NCBI GenBank assembly: GCA_030833605.1 | Contig: JAURGV010000149.1 | Coordinates: 1-6,084, forward strand | Source of the DNA: Rhodothermales bacterium | GTDB lineage: Bacteria > Bacteroidota > Rhodothermia > Rhodothermales > UBA10348 | Direction of reading: 5' to 3' | DNA: 6,084 bases | Position numbers and translations under genes: made by a program | Shown: positions 5,876 to 6,084 of the stretch, one piece after another | How positions within the stretch are numbered: the first letter of the stretch is position 1 | How the letters are laid out: each line of letters opens with the position of its first letter | The notes under the pieces: generated by a model | Databases searched by the model: none | What the model was told of the DNA's origin: nothing | Seen by the model: only the letters and a program-made list of their open reading frames with translations

Positions 5876-6084
5876 GTGACTAAAGCAGACATTATCGATC
5901 AAATTTCAGCTGGCACCGGTTTAACCAAACTTGAAACGGAAGCTGTAGTTAATGGTTTTATGAGCGTGATCAAATCCGCTCTCATTGAAGGTGAAAGAGT
6001 AGACCTAAGAGGATTTGGCTCGTTTACCGTTCAACATCGGGCAGCAAGGACGGCCAGAAATCCACGTACCAACACACCTGTTAA
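5876..6084 (+). CDS. HU/IHF-family nucleoid DNA-binding protein (3' partial)
   Basis: The frame runs from GTG 5876 to the window end, giving 69 of an expected 90-100 residues. The N-terminal helices begin MTKADIIDQI, and T-G-L-T-K-L-E-T-E-A-V-V follows. The family signature G-F-G-S-F (46-50) is followed by R-A-A-R-T-A-R-N-P-R-T (55-65), including the DNA-intercalating proline P63 at the tip of the beta arm. HU-type proteins act as dimers that bend DNA and compact the nucleoid. At position 66 the common Gly of N-P-x-T-G reads Asn, a mild deviation. HU versus IHF subunit cannot be settled from this part, but the general sequence is HU-like. A predicted promoter and a strong Shine-Dalgarno precede it, fitting a highly expressed gene. 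It is divergent from the acyltransferase. Confidence 0.95.
   Translation, partial: MTKADIIDQISAGTGLTKLETEAVVNGFMSVIKSALIEGERVDLRGFGSFTVQHRAARTARNPRTNTPV

Overview
The window looks like ordinary chromosomal DNA from a mid-GC bacterium. The best phylum hint is the HU-type protein at the right edge: its T-G-L-T-K-x-E-T-E-A-V-V start and R-A-A-R-T-A-R-N-P core resemble Rhodothermota/Balneolota/Bacteroidota HU proteins. Two genes (the small membrane protein and HU) have clear Shine-Dalgarno sequences, while the ATPase pair and the acyltransferase do not; such a mix is common in that part of the tree. This placement is inferred from family resemblance, not from a search. No phage, insertion sequence, CRISPR, tRNA or rRNA signal was seen.

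Layout from left to right: (1) the last 26 codons of a probable MDR-type (zinc-binding/quinone oxidoreductase-like) dehydrogenase, + strand; (2) convergent to it, an 89-residue hydrophobic protein on the - strand; (3) a 148-bp divergent spacer holding a compact palindromic segment; (4) a + strand pair: a 231-residue protein that looks like the N-terminal domain of a GspE/PilB ATPase standing alone, then a full 643-residue GspE/PulE/PilB-type secretion or pilus ATPase; (5) after only 22 bp, a convergent - strand operon transcribed from the right: a PlsC-type acyltransferase with a C-terminal extension, then a GltS-like (ESS family) sodium/solute symporter 5 nt downstream; (6) a 130-bp divergent spacer with a predicted promoter and an inverted repeat, leading to the 5' part of an HU/IHF-family gene cut by the window end. 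No stretch longer than 300 bp lacks a gene.

The genes do not form one obvious pathway. Points of most interest are the ATPase pair and the acyltransferase. The standalone protein aligns by eye along its length with the N-terminal domain of the ATPase that follows it, suggesting an old duplication and a possible partner subunit. The ATPase itself carries Asp in place of the first Gly of Walker A and Arg in place of the Gly before the Walker B Glu, a charge-complementary double change in otherwise intact motifs. The acyltransferase has what looks like a zinc-ribbon segment that has lost all four cysteines, followed by a PH-like beta-rich tail.
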